Source: Pararoseomonas baculiformis
GTDB taxonomy: Bacteria; Pseudomonadota; Alphaproteobacteria; Acetobacterales; Acetobacteraceae
Assembly (NCBI RefSeq): GCF_017813395.1
Contig: NZ_JAGIZB010000026.1
Location: 1 to 59,114 of the forward strand
DNA: 59,114 nucleotides
Direction of reading: 5' to 3'
Shown here: in pieces, positions 1-8,849 of the stretch
How positions within the stretch are numbered: position 1 is the first letter of the stretch
Layout: each line of letters starts with the position of its first letter
Notes under the pieces: model-generated
The model's input: the letters and a program-made list of their open reading frames with translations, nothing else
Databases searched by the model: none
What the model was told of the DNA's origin: nothing
Program-made: the position numbers and the translations under genes

Positions 1-3000
1 ATCGAAGCCCTTCGAGCCGACGATGTTCTCGACCGAGACCAGCACCGTGCCCGTGGCCGCGAAGGCGTTGCTCTGCGCAACACCCTTCTCGTCCGTGCCG
101 TCCAGATAAATCCAGGACCGCGAAACCATCCTTGACATGTCGAGCGTGTCGGTGCCCGACCCACCATCCAGCCGGTCGCCAAGGTCAAGGTTGACGAAAA
201 TGTCGTCACCTGCGCCGCCCTCCAGCGTGTCCGCGCCGCGCCCGCCCGAGAGGGTGTCGTTGCCGTCCAGGCCCTGGATGAGGTTGGCCCCGTCATTGCC
301 GGTGATGCTGTTGTTGAGCCCGTTGCCCACGCCGGTCAGCGCGGCCGTGCCCGTCAGGGTGAGGTTCTCGACAAAGGCGCCAAGGGTGAAGCTGACCGAG
401 GCCTTGACCGTGTCCAGCCCGCCCGCATCCAGGCCGAGCGAGACCGTCTCGGTCACCACATCGCCAAGATCGTCCACCACATAGGTGTCGTCGCCCGCGC
501 CGCCGAACAGGCTGTCCGCTCCCACCCCGCCATCGAGCAGGTCGTTGCCATCCCCGCCCAGCAGCGTGTCCGTGCCATCCAGCCCAAAGAGCCGGTCATC
601 GCCCCCGTTACCTGCCAGGAGGTTCGCGACCGCATCGCCGGTGAGGGTGTCGCTGAACGCACCACCCAGCACATTCTCGATGTTCAGGATGAGGTCACGG
701 TCCTGGTCGGCGCCGATGGTCTGCAGGACCGTCTTCGAGAGGTTCACGGTCACCCCGCCCGTCGCGCCGGAGAGGTCGAGCGTGTCCACGCCCTCTCCAC
801 CATCCAGGCTGTCCACGCCCAACCCGCCGACCAGCGTGTCCGAGCCGCCACCGCCGAGCAGGGTGTCGTTGCCCGATCCGCCCTCCAGCCGGTCGGCGCC
901 GCCCATCCCGAGAATGGTGTCGTTGCCGCCGATCCCGATGATCGTGTCGTCGCCCGCACCGCCGACCAGGCTGTCCGGGCCCGGCGTGCCCTGGGGAGGC
1001 TGGGTGCCCGGCTCCACGGTGATCGAGGCAGTGGCGGCGGCGCTGTTCAGCCCCCCGTCATTCGCCGTGTAGGCGAAGCTGACCGGTCCGCTGAAGCCGG
1101 CATTGGCCTTGAAGTACAGGGCCAGCGTGCCCCCCGCCCCGGCGGCGAGAAGGGTGTTCGCCGTGACCGCCTGCGTCATGGCGGCATCCAGGTAGAGCGT
1201 GCCGCCGGAAGGCAGGGTGGTGACGCGGAAGCCCTGCACGGTCCCGTCGATATCCGTGCCCTTCAGGGTGATGGCGATGGCATTGTCGGCCGATCCGCTG
1301 GCCGAGACAGCCTCCGCCACCGGCGCGTCGTTCACCGGGGTGATGGAGAGGGTGACGGTCTGTGTCGCGGTGCCGCCCTGCCCGTCGCTCACCACATAGG
1401 TGAAGCCCCCGGCCGCGCCATTCGCATCCTGCGCCGGGCGGAAGATCAGGCCGGTGAGCTGCGCCACGGTCAGCACCTGCCCGTTCGCCACGGCGGTGAC
1501 GCCATCGGCCAGCAGCACCACGCCCTTTGCCGCATCCGGAATGCCGGTCACGGTGATGGTCAGCGGGTCGTTGTTGGCGTCGGTCGGCGCGGTGATGCCC
1601 AGGGGCTTGGCCGCGCCATCCTCCGTCACGCTCAGGGCCTTGCTGGCCTGGGCCACCGGGGCGGAATTGGCAATATCGTCGTTCAGGATGGTGCCCGTCG
1701 CGGTCCCGGTGCCCAGCACGGCGCCGGAGGGCGAGAGCAGCTCAATGGCGAAGGTCTCGTTCCCCTCCACCATCAGGTCGCCATTCACGGTGATGGTGAT
1801 GGTCTGGGTCACCTCGCCCGCGCCGAACTGCACCGTGCCGGTGGCGCCGACATAGTCGCTGCCCGCCACCGCCGTGCCGTCCACCGTGCGCCAGCCCACC
1901 AGCACGGGCCCCTCGGCCGGGGCGCTGAGGCTGACGGTGAAGGTGAGGGTGCGGGTTCCGGAAGCGCCCTCCGTCACGCTGCCACCCGCGATGGAGACGG
2001 TGACATCGTCGTTCAGGATGGTGCCCACCGCGCTGGCGTCGCCGATCGCGGCGCCCACCGCATTGCTGAGGGTGAGGTTGAAGGTCTCGTTCGCCTCGTT
2101 CAGCCCGTCGCCATTGATGGTGATGGCGATGGTCTTGCTCACCTCGCCGGCCTGGAAGGTGAGCGTGCCACTGCCGGCCAGGTAGTCGCTGCCGGCCGTG
2201 GCGGTGCCGCCACCCGTAGCCCAGGCCACCGTCACCGGGCCGGATGAGGGACCGCTGAGCGCGACGGTGAAGAGCATCTGGCGCGTGCCGTCCGGTCCCT
2301 CGACGATGGAGGCATCGCCCACCGAGACGAAGCGCGTCGCACCGCCGCCGGCGAACTGCAGCAGCTCCACATTGCGCAGCACGTCCACACCATCGGCGCC
2401 GAGGCCACCCTGGTGGCGCACCACCAGCGCGCCATCCTCGTAGCTGATCTCGTACTGGCTCTGGGCATGATTGAAGACGACCGTATCCGTCTCCGTGCCG
2501 CCATCGATCGTATCGTTGCCGCTGCCGCCATAGAGGGTGTCGTTGCTGGCGCCGCCCTCCAGCAGGTCATGGCCAGCGTCGCCATAGAGCGTGTCGTTGC
2601 CGTCCTGCCCGGCCAGCGTGTCGTTCCCATCGCCGCCATAGAGGGTGTCGTTGTCCGCCCCGCCCTCCAGCAGGTCGCCATCCGTGCCGCCGACCAGGTA
2701 GTCATTGCCGAAGCCGCCACGCAGCGTGTCGCTCCCGGCCTCGCCATAGAGGTCGTCGCTCTGGCCGTCCCCCTCCAGCACATCATTGCCGGTGCCGCCA
2801 TAGAGGGTGTCGTTGTCGTCACCACCCATGAGCGAGTCGTTGTCCGCACCGCCATAGAGGCTGTCCCGGCCCTCGGCGCCGCTCAGCGTGTCGTTGCCTG
2901 CCGCGCCGGAGAGGTTGTCGGCGCCGCCCAGGCCCAGCAGCAGGTCATCCCCGCCCTGGCCGACCATGGTGTCGGTGCCGGTGCTGCCCGTCAGCGTATC

Positions 3001-6000
3001 CGCGCCATCCGTGCCGCGCTGGACCACGAAGGTGCCGGCGAAGTCGAGGCTGGTGAGGTCGATCAGCCCGTCCAGCACCAGGGCCATGTCGTTCGGGCCC
3101 AGCACGCCGTCATCGTTCAGATCGGCATAGAGCCAGGTCTTCCCGCCGGACTGGGCGTACCAGACATCCGCGAAGCCATCGCCGCCATGCGGCACCGCGC
3201 CCACGGCCTGCGCGCCCGGATTCCAGGCCAGGGCATAGCTGCCCGCGCCGATGCGGAAGCTGTCGACGCCCTGGGTGAAATCGATGATCCGCGCCGGGGC
3301 CGCCGTGGTGCTGCCGGAGGTGCTGGTGCTGGTGGATACCTCGAAGCGATCCGCCCCCTCGCCGCCCGTCAGCGTGTCGCCGGTCGTGGCCCAGAGCGTG
3401 TCGTTGCCCTCGCCGCCCAGCAGGATGTCGGCTCCGGCCGCGCCGTTCAGCGTGTCGTTGTCGGCGCCGCCTTCCAGCGTGTCGTCGCCATCGCCGCCGT
3501 TCAGCCCGTCATCGCCAAGGCTGCCCAGCAGGTGATCCGCCCCGGCATCGCCATAGAGCTGGTCGGCACCTGCCTGGCCCAGCAGGCGGTCGTCCTGGTC
3601 GCCACCATAGAGCGTGTCGTTCTCGCTGCCGCCATCCAGGCTGTCCTCCCCGGCGCCGCCGGAAAGCCAGTCATTGTTGGCGCCGCCCAGCAGCGTATCG
3701 TTGCCGGCCTCGCCATAGATGTCGTCACTGCCAGCGCCGCCTTCGCCGATGTCGTTGTCGGCACCGCCATAGAGCGTGTCATTGTCCTCCCCGCCCAGCA
3801 GGGAGTCATCGCCCGCGCCGCCATAGAGGGTGTCGCGCGCCGCGCCGCCATCGAGGGTGTCCTTGCCCTCGCCACCCGTCAGATTGTCGGCGCCACCCAG
3901 CCCGGCGATCGAATCGTCGCCCCCCATGCCATAGGCAAGGTCACCCGCCTCGCTGCCCAGGATGGTCTCACCGGCGCTGGTTCCGCGCAGCGCGCGGAAG
4001 CTGCCGGTGAAGTCGGCCACCGTCAGGTTCAGCGTGCCGTCCAGCTCGATCGAGAGATCATTGGCGTCCAGCACGCCATTGTCGTTCAGGTCGCCATGGA
4101 TCCAGGTTTTTCCACCGGACTGGCTGTACCAGATATCGGCAAAGCCATCCCCGGCATTGGGCACCGTGCCCGGCGCGTGGTTGCCCGGGGTGAAGGCGAG
4201 ATAGAGGTTGCCCTCGCCCAGCTTGATCTTGTCCACCCCCTGCTGGAAATCCGTGATCCGGGCGGGGGAGGCATGGTTGGCCGTCGCCTGGGTGCTGGAA
4301 ATCCCCACCGAGAACACATCGGCATCCGCACCGCCCGTGGCAACATCGCCCGCGCCGAGATGCAGCAGGTCGGCACCCACGCCGCCGTCCAGCGTGTCGG
4401 CGCCGGCATCGCCGTTCAACGTGTCGTCGCCCTCGCCGCCCAGCAGGCTGTCGCCGCCCTCGCCGCCACCGAGCATGTCATTCCCGGCGCCGCCCTCCAG
4501 CGTGTCCTGGCCTGCATCGCCATAGAGGTTGTCCGCATCGTCCTGGCCGAGCAGGCGGTCCTGGCCGTTGCCGCCATAGAGGGTATCGTTGCCCGTGCCG
4601 CCCTCCAGGCTGTCGTCATTCTCGCCACCGGACAGCCAGTCATTGTTCGCGCCGCCCTTGAGCGTGTCGTTGCCGGCCTCGCCATACAGATCGTCGCTGC
4701 CGTCGCCGCCCTCGGCCCGGTCCCCCTCGTCGCCGCCATAGATCGTGTCGTTGCCCAGCCCGCCGAGCAGGGAGTCCAGGCCCGCGCCGCCATACAGCGT
4801 GTCATTCGCGGCGCCGCCATCGATGGTGTCATCGCCCGCGCCCCCCATCAGGCTGTCGGCGCCGCCGCCGCCATTGATAAGGTCCGCGCCGCCCTGGCCG
4901 AAGATGGTGTCCGCGCCATCGCCGCCCGCCAGCGTATCCGCCACCTCGCTGCCGCGCACCACGGCGAAGGTGGAGGTGAAGTCGGCCAGGGTGATGTCGA
5001 AGTCGCCCTGCAGCTCCAGCGCCAGGTCGGTCGCGTCCAGCACGCCGTTGTCATTGGTGTCGGCATAGATCCGGGTCGTGCTGCCGTCGCGGGTCACCCA
5101 GACATCCGCCAGCCCATCGCCGCCGAAGGGCACGGTGCCGGCCGGGGTGGCGCCGCCGTTGAAGACCAGCGCGCGGCTGCCCGCCGTGATGCGGATCTGG
5201 TCCAGCCCCTGCTGGAAATCGGTGATCCGGGCCGGGCCCGCCAGGTTCACGGCCGCCGTGGCGGTGCTGATGGTGATGCGGAACAGGTCGGCCCCGCTGC
5301 CGCCGGTCACGGTGTCCGCGCCTTCCAGGATGATCTCGTCGGCATCGGCGCCGGCATTGATCAGGTCCGCCCCTGCGCCACCGGTGATGGTGTCGTTGCC
5401 GATGCCGCCGGTGATGGTATCCGCGCCCTCGCCGCCGGTGATGGCATCGGCGCCATCGCCGCCATCCAGCAGGTCGGCGCCCTCGTCGCCATGCAGGCTG
5501 TCGTTGTCGGCGCCACCGATCAGCGTGTCGTCCTCGCTGCCGCCATAGAGTGTATCGTTGCCGATGCTGCCCTCCAGGCTGTCCCGCCCGGCACCGCCGA
5601 CCAGATAGTCATTGCCCTGCTGGCCCAGCAGCGTGTCGTTGCCCTCATTGCCATAGAGGTCGTCACTGGCATTGCCGCCATCCAGGCGGTCATTCTCGGT
5701 GCCCCCGTACAGCGTGTCGGCGCCCTCGCCGCCCAGCAGGCTGTCGTCGCCCGCATTGCCGTTCAGGTTGTCGTTGTCGTCGCCGCCCTCCAGCGTGTCT
5801 GCGCCCTCGCCGCCATGCAGCGTGTCGCGCCCGCCCGCGCCGCTGATGGAGTCGTCCCCGCCCATGCCATAGATGGTGTCGGGGCTGGCGCCGCCCAGGA
5901 TGGTGTCCGCCCCCGCGCCGCCGCGGATGACGGAGAAGCTGTCCGCGAAGTCGGAGAAGTTCAGCGTGGGCGCATTGGCCAGGTAGACCAGCAGGTCATT

Positions 6001-8022
6001 CGTGCCGAAGACGCCGTTGTCGTCCACGTCCACCGCGATGCGGGTGCGGCCCGTGCCGGCCTCGATGTCCCAGATCACATCGGCCAGCCCGTCGCCCGCC
6101 AGCGGGAACTGCGTGCCGCTGTTGCCGAAGGTGCCGTCGAAATAGAAGGGCTTGTAGCCATACCAGGCCAGCGGGAGGTTGCCGGTGATGGACAGCTGCA
6201 GCACGTCCCCGCCCGCGACGCCGCCGCCCTCGAAATCCGTGATCAGGTTGGGGGAAGCCGCGGGGGAGGTGCCATTGGTCACCACGAAGCGGTCCGCGCC
6301 CGCGCCGCCGGTAAGGCTATCCTGCCCGATGCCGGCCTGCAGCGTGTCATCGCCCTCGCCGCCCAGGAGGATGTCGGCGCCCGAGCCGCCGATGAGGGAG
6401 TCGTTGCCCTCGCCGCCCATCAGCAGGTCGTCGCCATCGCCGCCATTCAGCGTATCGGCATCGCCGCCGCCCTCCAGCGTGTCGTTGCCGCCATCGCCCC
6501 GCAGATTGTCGGCGCCAGCATCGCCGAACAGGTTGTCCTCGCCGTCGCCGCCCTCGAGCGTGTCGCTGTCGGCGCCGCCGCGCAGCGTATCCCCGCCGAT
6601 GCCGCCATAGAGCTCGTCATTGCCGGCATCGCCCAGCAGGCTGTCCGCGCCATCGGCGCCATAGAGGTCGTCCCCGCCCTCCCCGCCGGCCAGCGTGTCG
6701 TTCCCAGCCTCGCCATAGAGCTGGTCGGAGCCCAGCCCGCCCTCCAGGCTGTCGTTGTTCGCGCCGCCATAGAGGCTGTCATTGCCGTCCTGGCCGGCGA
6801 TCGTGTCATCGCCCACGCCGCCCAGCATCGTCTCGGCATTGCTGCCGCCAAGCAGGTTGTCCGCCCCGTCCGTTCCGCGCACCACGGCGAAGTTGCCGTT
6901 GAAGTCGGCAGCCTGGAGGGCATGGATGCCATCCAGCACCACATAGGTGTCCCCGGCATCCAGCACACCGTTGTCGTTCACATCCACCACCACATGGGTT
7001 TGGCCATTGGCGTGGTGGAAGAAGGTGTCGGCGAAGCCGTCCCCGCCATTGGCGAGGGAGGCGCCCAGGGCCGCGCTGAAGGCGCGCTGGCCCAGGAAGG
7101 CGCCGGGCAGGCCCCCGTTGCCGGCAGGCAGGTCCAGACGGTCCCCAACCACGCTGCCGGCCCCGGTGAAGTCCGTCACCCGGTCGAAGGCGGCCAGGTT
7201 GCTCTCATTGCCGCGGCGGATGAGGAAAACGTCCTCCCCGGCGCCGCCGGTCAGGCTGTCCGCGCCCGCGCCGCCGGTCAGCGTGTCGTTGCCGCCGCCG
7301 CCGGACAGGGTATCGGCGCCCGCGCCGCCCTTGATGCCGTCCGCCGCGCCGGAACCGGTCACGTCCAGACGGCCATCCGTCTCGGCCGTGCCGTCCAGGT
7401 TAAAGCCGGCGGCGGCGGAGGCATCCACACGCAGCACGGCGCCGGCCGGCGTGTTGGCATTGTTCAGCGTGGCATTGACCTGGGCCGTGCCCTCGAAGGC
7501 CAGGCGCTCGATCCCGGAGAACAGATTGGCGCCGAGGGTGAGGTCGGCCGCCACCCCGTTGATCGCGAAGCGGAGCGTGTCCGTGCCGCCCTCGCCATCG
7601 ATGCGCAGGCCGGCGGCGATGCTGCGGCCCAGGATGATGGTGTCGTCGCCCTCGCCACCCAGCACCAGGTCGGCACCGCCCTGGCTGGCATCGATGGTGT
7701 CATCCCCGCCCAGCCCCTGCATGTGGTCGGCGGCGCTGGTGCCGGCGATGCTGTTGCCCGCCCCATCCGCGGCGGTGCCGTTCGTCTCGTCGCCGATGCG
7801 GACCGCGCCGCTCCAGAAGCTGAAATTCGCCCCGCGCAGCGCGGCCAGGGTCACGCCCGCCAGGGTCACGCTCGCGCCGCCATGGGAAACCACCAGCCCG
7901 GCGCCGGAGGCGGAGAAGGACACCCCTGCGGCCGTGGCCGGATAGCCGAAGGAGAGGATGTCCACTGCCGGGTCGAAGCTGACGGTCTGACCGTTGAGGG
8001 CGGCGAAGTTCAGCGTGGCCAT
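1..8022 (-). CDS. Giant RTX (hemolysin-type calcium-binding) repeat protein, 3' end outside window
   Basis: Reading from the ATG at 8022 towards the left edge gives 2674 codons without a stop; the true C-terminus is missing. Residues 1-80 form a non-repeat N-terminal domain beginning MATLNFAALNGQTVSFDP. Then come blocks of nine-residue GGxGxDxLx RTX nonapeptides, which bind calcium and fold as parallel beta-rolls. Five EF-hand-like loops (for example DVNDNGVLDAGD) start near residues 347, 665, 988, 1311 and 1634 and separate the blocks. Residues about 1895-2118 look like two Calx-beta domains (SDY..G.G.L.F..GE pattern), 2120-2341 like two cadherin-type domains (NSAPVAQA, NDAPVAEA), and RTX repeats resume to the edge. 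RTX proteins are normally exported by type I secretion; no exporter genes are visible. An in-frame ATG at 8037 is possible, but GGAAC is better placed for 8022. Likely role (inference): adhesion, biofilm matrix or S-layer-like coat. Confidence 0.93.
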   Translation of the reverse strand, partial: MATLNFAALNGQTVSFDPAVDILSFGYPATAAGVSFSASGAGLVVSHGGASVTLAGVTLAALRGANFSFWSGAVRIGDETNGTAADGAGNSIAGTSAADHMQGLGGDDTIDASQGGADLVLGGEGDDTIILGRSIAAGLRIDGEGGTDTLRFAINGVAADLTLGANLFSGIERLAFEGTAQVNATLNNANTPAGAVLRVDASAAAGFNLDGTAETDGRLDVTGSGAADGIKGGAGADTLSGGGGNDTLTGGAGADSLTGGAGEDVFLIRRGNESNLAAFDRVTDFTGAGSVVGDRLDLPAGNGGLPGAFLGQRAFSAALGASLANGGDGFADTFFHHANGQTHVVVDVNDNGVLDAGDTYVVLDGIHALQAADFNGNFAVVRGTDGADNLLGGSNAETMLGGVGDDTIAGQDGNDSLYGGANNDSLEGGLGSDQLYGEAGNDTLAGGEGGDDLYGADGADSLLGDAGNDELYGGIGGDTLRGGADSDTLEGGDGEDNLFGDAGADNLRGDGGNDTLEGGGDADTLNGGDGDDLLMGGEGNDSLIGGSGADILLGGEGDDTLQAGIGQDSLTGGAGADRFVVTNGTSPAASPNLITDFEGGGVAGGDVLQLSITGNLPLAWYGYKPFYFDGTFGNSGTQFPLAGDGLADVIWDIEAGTGRTRIAVDVDDNGVFGTNDLLVYLANAPTLNFSDFADSFSVIRGGAGADTILGGASPDTIYGMGGDDSISGAGGRDTLHGGEGADTLEGGDDNDNLNGNAGDDSLLGGEGADTLYGGTENDRLDGGNASDDLYGNEGNDTLLGQQGNDYLVGGAGRDSLEGSIGNDTLYGGSEDDTLIGGADNDSLHGDEGADLLDGGDGADAITGGEGADTITGGIGNDTITGGAGADLINAGADADEIILEGADTVTGGSGADLFRITISTATAAVNLAGPARITDFQQGLDQIRITAGSRALVFNGGATPAGTVPFGGDGLADVWVTRDGSTTRIYADTNDNGVLDATDLALELQGDFDITLADFTSTFAVVRGSEVADTLAGGDGADTIFGQGGADLINGGGGADSLMGGAGDDTIDGGAANDTLYGGAGLDSLLGGLGNDTIYGGDEGDRAEGGDGSDDLYGEAGNDTLKGGANNDWLSGGENDDSLEGGTGNDTLYGGNGQDRLLGQDDADNLYGDAGQDTLEGGAGNDMLGGGEGGDSLLGGEGDDTLNGDAGADTLDGGVGADLLHLGAGDVATGGADADVFSVGISSTQATANHASPARITDFQQGVDKIKLGEGNLYLAFTPGNHAPGTVPNAGDGFADIWYSQSGGKTWIHGDLNDNGVLDANDLSIELDGTLNLTVADFTGSFRALRGTSAGETILGSEAGDLAYGMGGDDSIAGLGGADNLTGGEGKDTLDGGAARDTLYGGAGDDSLLGGEDNDTLYGGADNDIGEGGAGSDDIYGEAGNDTLLGGANNDWLSGGAGEDSLDGGSENDTLYGGDQDDRLLGQAGADQLYGDAGADHLLGSLGDDGLNGGDGDDTLEGGADNDTLNGAAGADILLGGEGNDTLWATTGDTLTGGEGADRFEVSTSTSTSGSTTAAPARIIDFTQGVDSFRIGAGSYALAWNPGAQAVGAVPHGGDGFADVWYAQSGGKTWLYADLNDDGVLGPNDMALVLDGLIDLTSLDFAGTFVVQRGTDGADTLTGSTGTDTMVGQGGDDLLLGLGGADNLSGAAGNDTLSGAEGRDSLYGGADNDSLMGGDDNDTLYGGTGNDVLEGDGQSDDLYGEAGSDTLRGGFGNDYLVGGTDGDLLEGGADNDTLYGGDGNDTLAGQDGNDTLYGDAGHDLLEGGASNDTLYGGSGNDTIDGGTETDTVVFNHAQSQYEISYEDGALVVRHQGGLGADGVDVLRNVELLQFAGGGATRFVSVGDASIVEGPDGTRQMLFTVALSGPSSGPVTVAWATGGGTATAGSDYLAGSGTLTFQAGEVSKTIAITINGDGLNEANETFNLTLSNAVGAAIGDASAVGTILNDDVTVSIAGGSVTEGASGTRTLTFTVSLSAPAEGPVLVGWRTVDGTAVAGSDYVGATGTVQFGAGEVTQTITITVNGDLMVEGNETFAIELLSPSGAVLGTGTATGTILNDDIANSAPVAQASKALSVTEDGAAKPLGITAPTDANNDPLTITVTGIPDAAKGVVLLADGVTAVANGQVLTVAQLTGLIFRPAQDANGAAGGFTYVVSDGQGGTATQTVTLSITPVNDAPVAEAVSASGSADNAIAITLKGTDIDGTVQGFRVTTLPSGGTLYLDAAMTQAVTANTLLAAGAGGTLALYFKANAGFSGPVSFAYTANDGGLNSAAATASITVEPGTQPPQGTPGPDSLVGGAGDDTIIGIGGNDTILGMGGADRLEGGSGNDTLLGGGGSDTLVGGLGVDSLDGGEGVDTLDLSGATGGVTVNLSKTVLQTIGADQDRDLILNIENVLGGAFSDTLTGDAVANLLAGNGGDDRLFGLDGTDTLLGGDGNDLLDGGVGADSLFGGAGDDTYVVDDLGDVVTETVSLGLDAGGLDTVKASVSFTLGAFVENLTLTGTAALTGVGNGLNNSITGNDGANLIQGLDGNDTLSGGRGADTLEGGAGDDIFVNLDLGDRLDGGSGTDTLDMSRMVSRSWIYLDGTDEKGVAQSNAFAATGTVLVSVENIVGSKGFD

Positions 8023-8327
8023 GGCGCGATGTTCCATCGGTGGGAAGGATTGCTCGCGCCATACGGCGAAGGGGGATATGGCCGCCCCCTCCGTTTGAAT
8101 GGGAATACTAAACGCGTGTTAACTTTCTTGCGGCCGGATGGGGGCCAGGCCGGCATAGGACGTGGCAGGGCTGGACACCCGTGCTAGGATCGGGTGAGGA
8201 ACATTCACGATGTCTTCCCCCCGGATACAGATATAGACCCAGCCCTGACAGGCCCAGCACCGCCCACCTGCGCCCGAAACGGGACGCCTGCCGGCCGAGC
8301 CCGGCCACCGGAGCCCCGAGCCCCCTG
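8023..8327. promoter_or_regulatory. Divergent intergenic region between the RTX gene and the oxidoreductase-kinase operon
   Basis: These 305 bases lie between two divergent genes and carry no convincing gene. The RTX-proximal part (about 8095-8130) is much richer in A and T than its surroundings and holds a CtrA-like site at 8108-8122. The stretch 8200-8240 contains GAGGAACATTCACGATG followed by a nine-codon open frame that ends in TAG, which I do not call a gene. No clear sigma-70 promoter was resolved. Confidence 0.5.
8108..8122 (-). promoter_or_regulatory. CtrA-like site TTAA-N7-TTAG upstream of the giant RTX gene
   Basis: On the minus strand the sequence is TTAACACGCGTTTAG, matching the alphaproteobacterial CtrA consensus TTAA-N7-TTAA with one change. 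It lies about 86 bases upstream of the start at 8022. The same pattern occurs upstream of the DUF892 gene (45176-45190), in variant form upstream of the second RTX gene (14993-15007) and near 40336. Binding by CtrA is inference. Confidence 0.4.
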
Positions 8328-8849
8328 ATGCGAGACCTCCTCCGCCCGCCATCCTTCCCGCGCCGCGCCGCGCTGTCGCTGCTCCTGGCGGCGCCGGCCC
8401 ATGCCCAGTCGCGGCCGGCGGCGCCGACGGGCCCGGTCCTGCTGAGCGTCACCGGGCGGATCACCCGGCCGAATCGTGGCGCCCAGGCCGATTTCGACCG
8501 GGCCATGCTGGAGGCCCTGCCCCGCCACCGCCTGCAGACCGGGACCAACTGGACCAGCGGCATCCGCAGCTTCGAGGGACCGCTGGCGCGGGACGTGCTG
8601 GCCGCTGCCGGGGCAGAGGGCGAGCGGGTGAGGGCCGTGGCCCTCAACGACTATACGATCGAGATCCCGATGCGGGATTTCACCGAATATGATGTGATCC
8701 TTGCCATGCGAATGGATGGGCAGGTGCTGACGGTGCGGAACAAGGGGCCGGTCTGGGTGGTGTACCCGCGGGACCATCATTCCGAGCTGCGCGTCAGCCT
8801 CTATGACAGCCGCTGGATCTGGCAGCTCAGGACCATGCAGGTCCTATGA
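8328..8849 (+). CDS. Exported molybdopterin-oxidoreductase-like protein (COG3915-type)
   Basis: A 173-residue protein with a twin-arginine-free, basic then hydrophobic leader (PRRAALSLLLAAPAHAQS) that looks like a Sec signal peptide cleaved after AHA. The mature part has the sequence pattern of small sulfite-oxidase-fold proteins: LSVTGRI near the start, FEGPLARDVL, ALNDYTIEIP, and a C-terminal GPVWVVYPRD. I see no cysteine in the mature domain, so the usual molybdenum-ligating Cys is absent and a redox role is doubtful; ligand sensing for the adjacent kinase is an alternative. The start is set at the ATG before MRDLLRPP because upstream sequence does not look coding. Its stop overlaps the kinase start by 4 bases (ATGA), which implies translational coupling. 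Confidence 0.75.
   Translation: MRDLLRPPSFPRRAALSLLLAAPAHAQSRPAAPTGPVLLSVTGRITRPNRGAQADFDRAMLEALPRHRLQTGTNWTSGIRSFEGPLARDVLAAAGAEGERVRAVALNDYTIEIPMRDFTEYDVILAMRMDGQVLTVRNKGPVWVVYPRDHHSELRVSLYDSRWIWQLRTMQVL

Noticed and set aside
170-7340. Regularly spaced short DNA repeats resembling a CRISPR array
   Set aside because: The periodicity is a multiple of 27 bases, the code for RTX nonapeptides, and stays in one reading frame; there are no spacers or cas genes.
2413-8187. Very long open frame (over 1900 codons) on the plus strand opposite the giant RTX gene
   Set aside because: Its product is low-complexity VVA/AIE/QRV-type sequence, as expected from the complement of GGxGxD repeats. The minus frame has clear RTX, Calx-beta and cadherin motifs.
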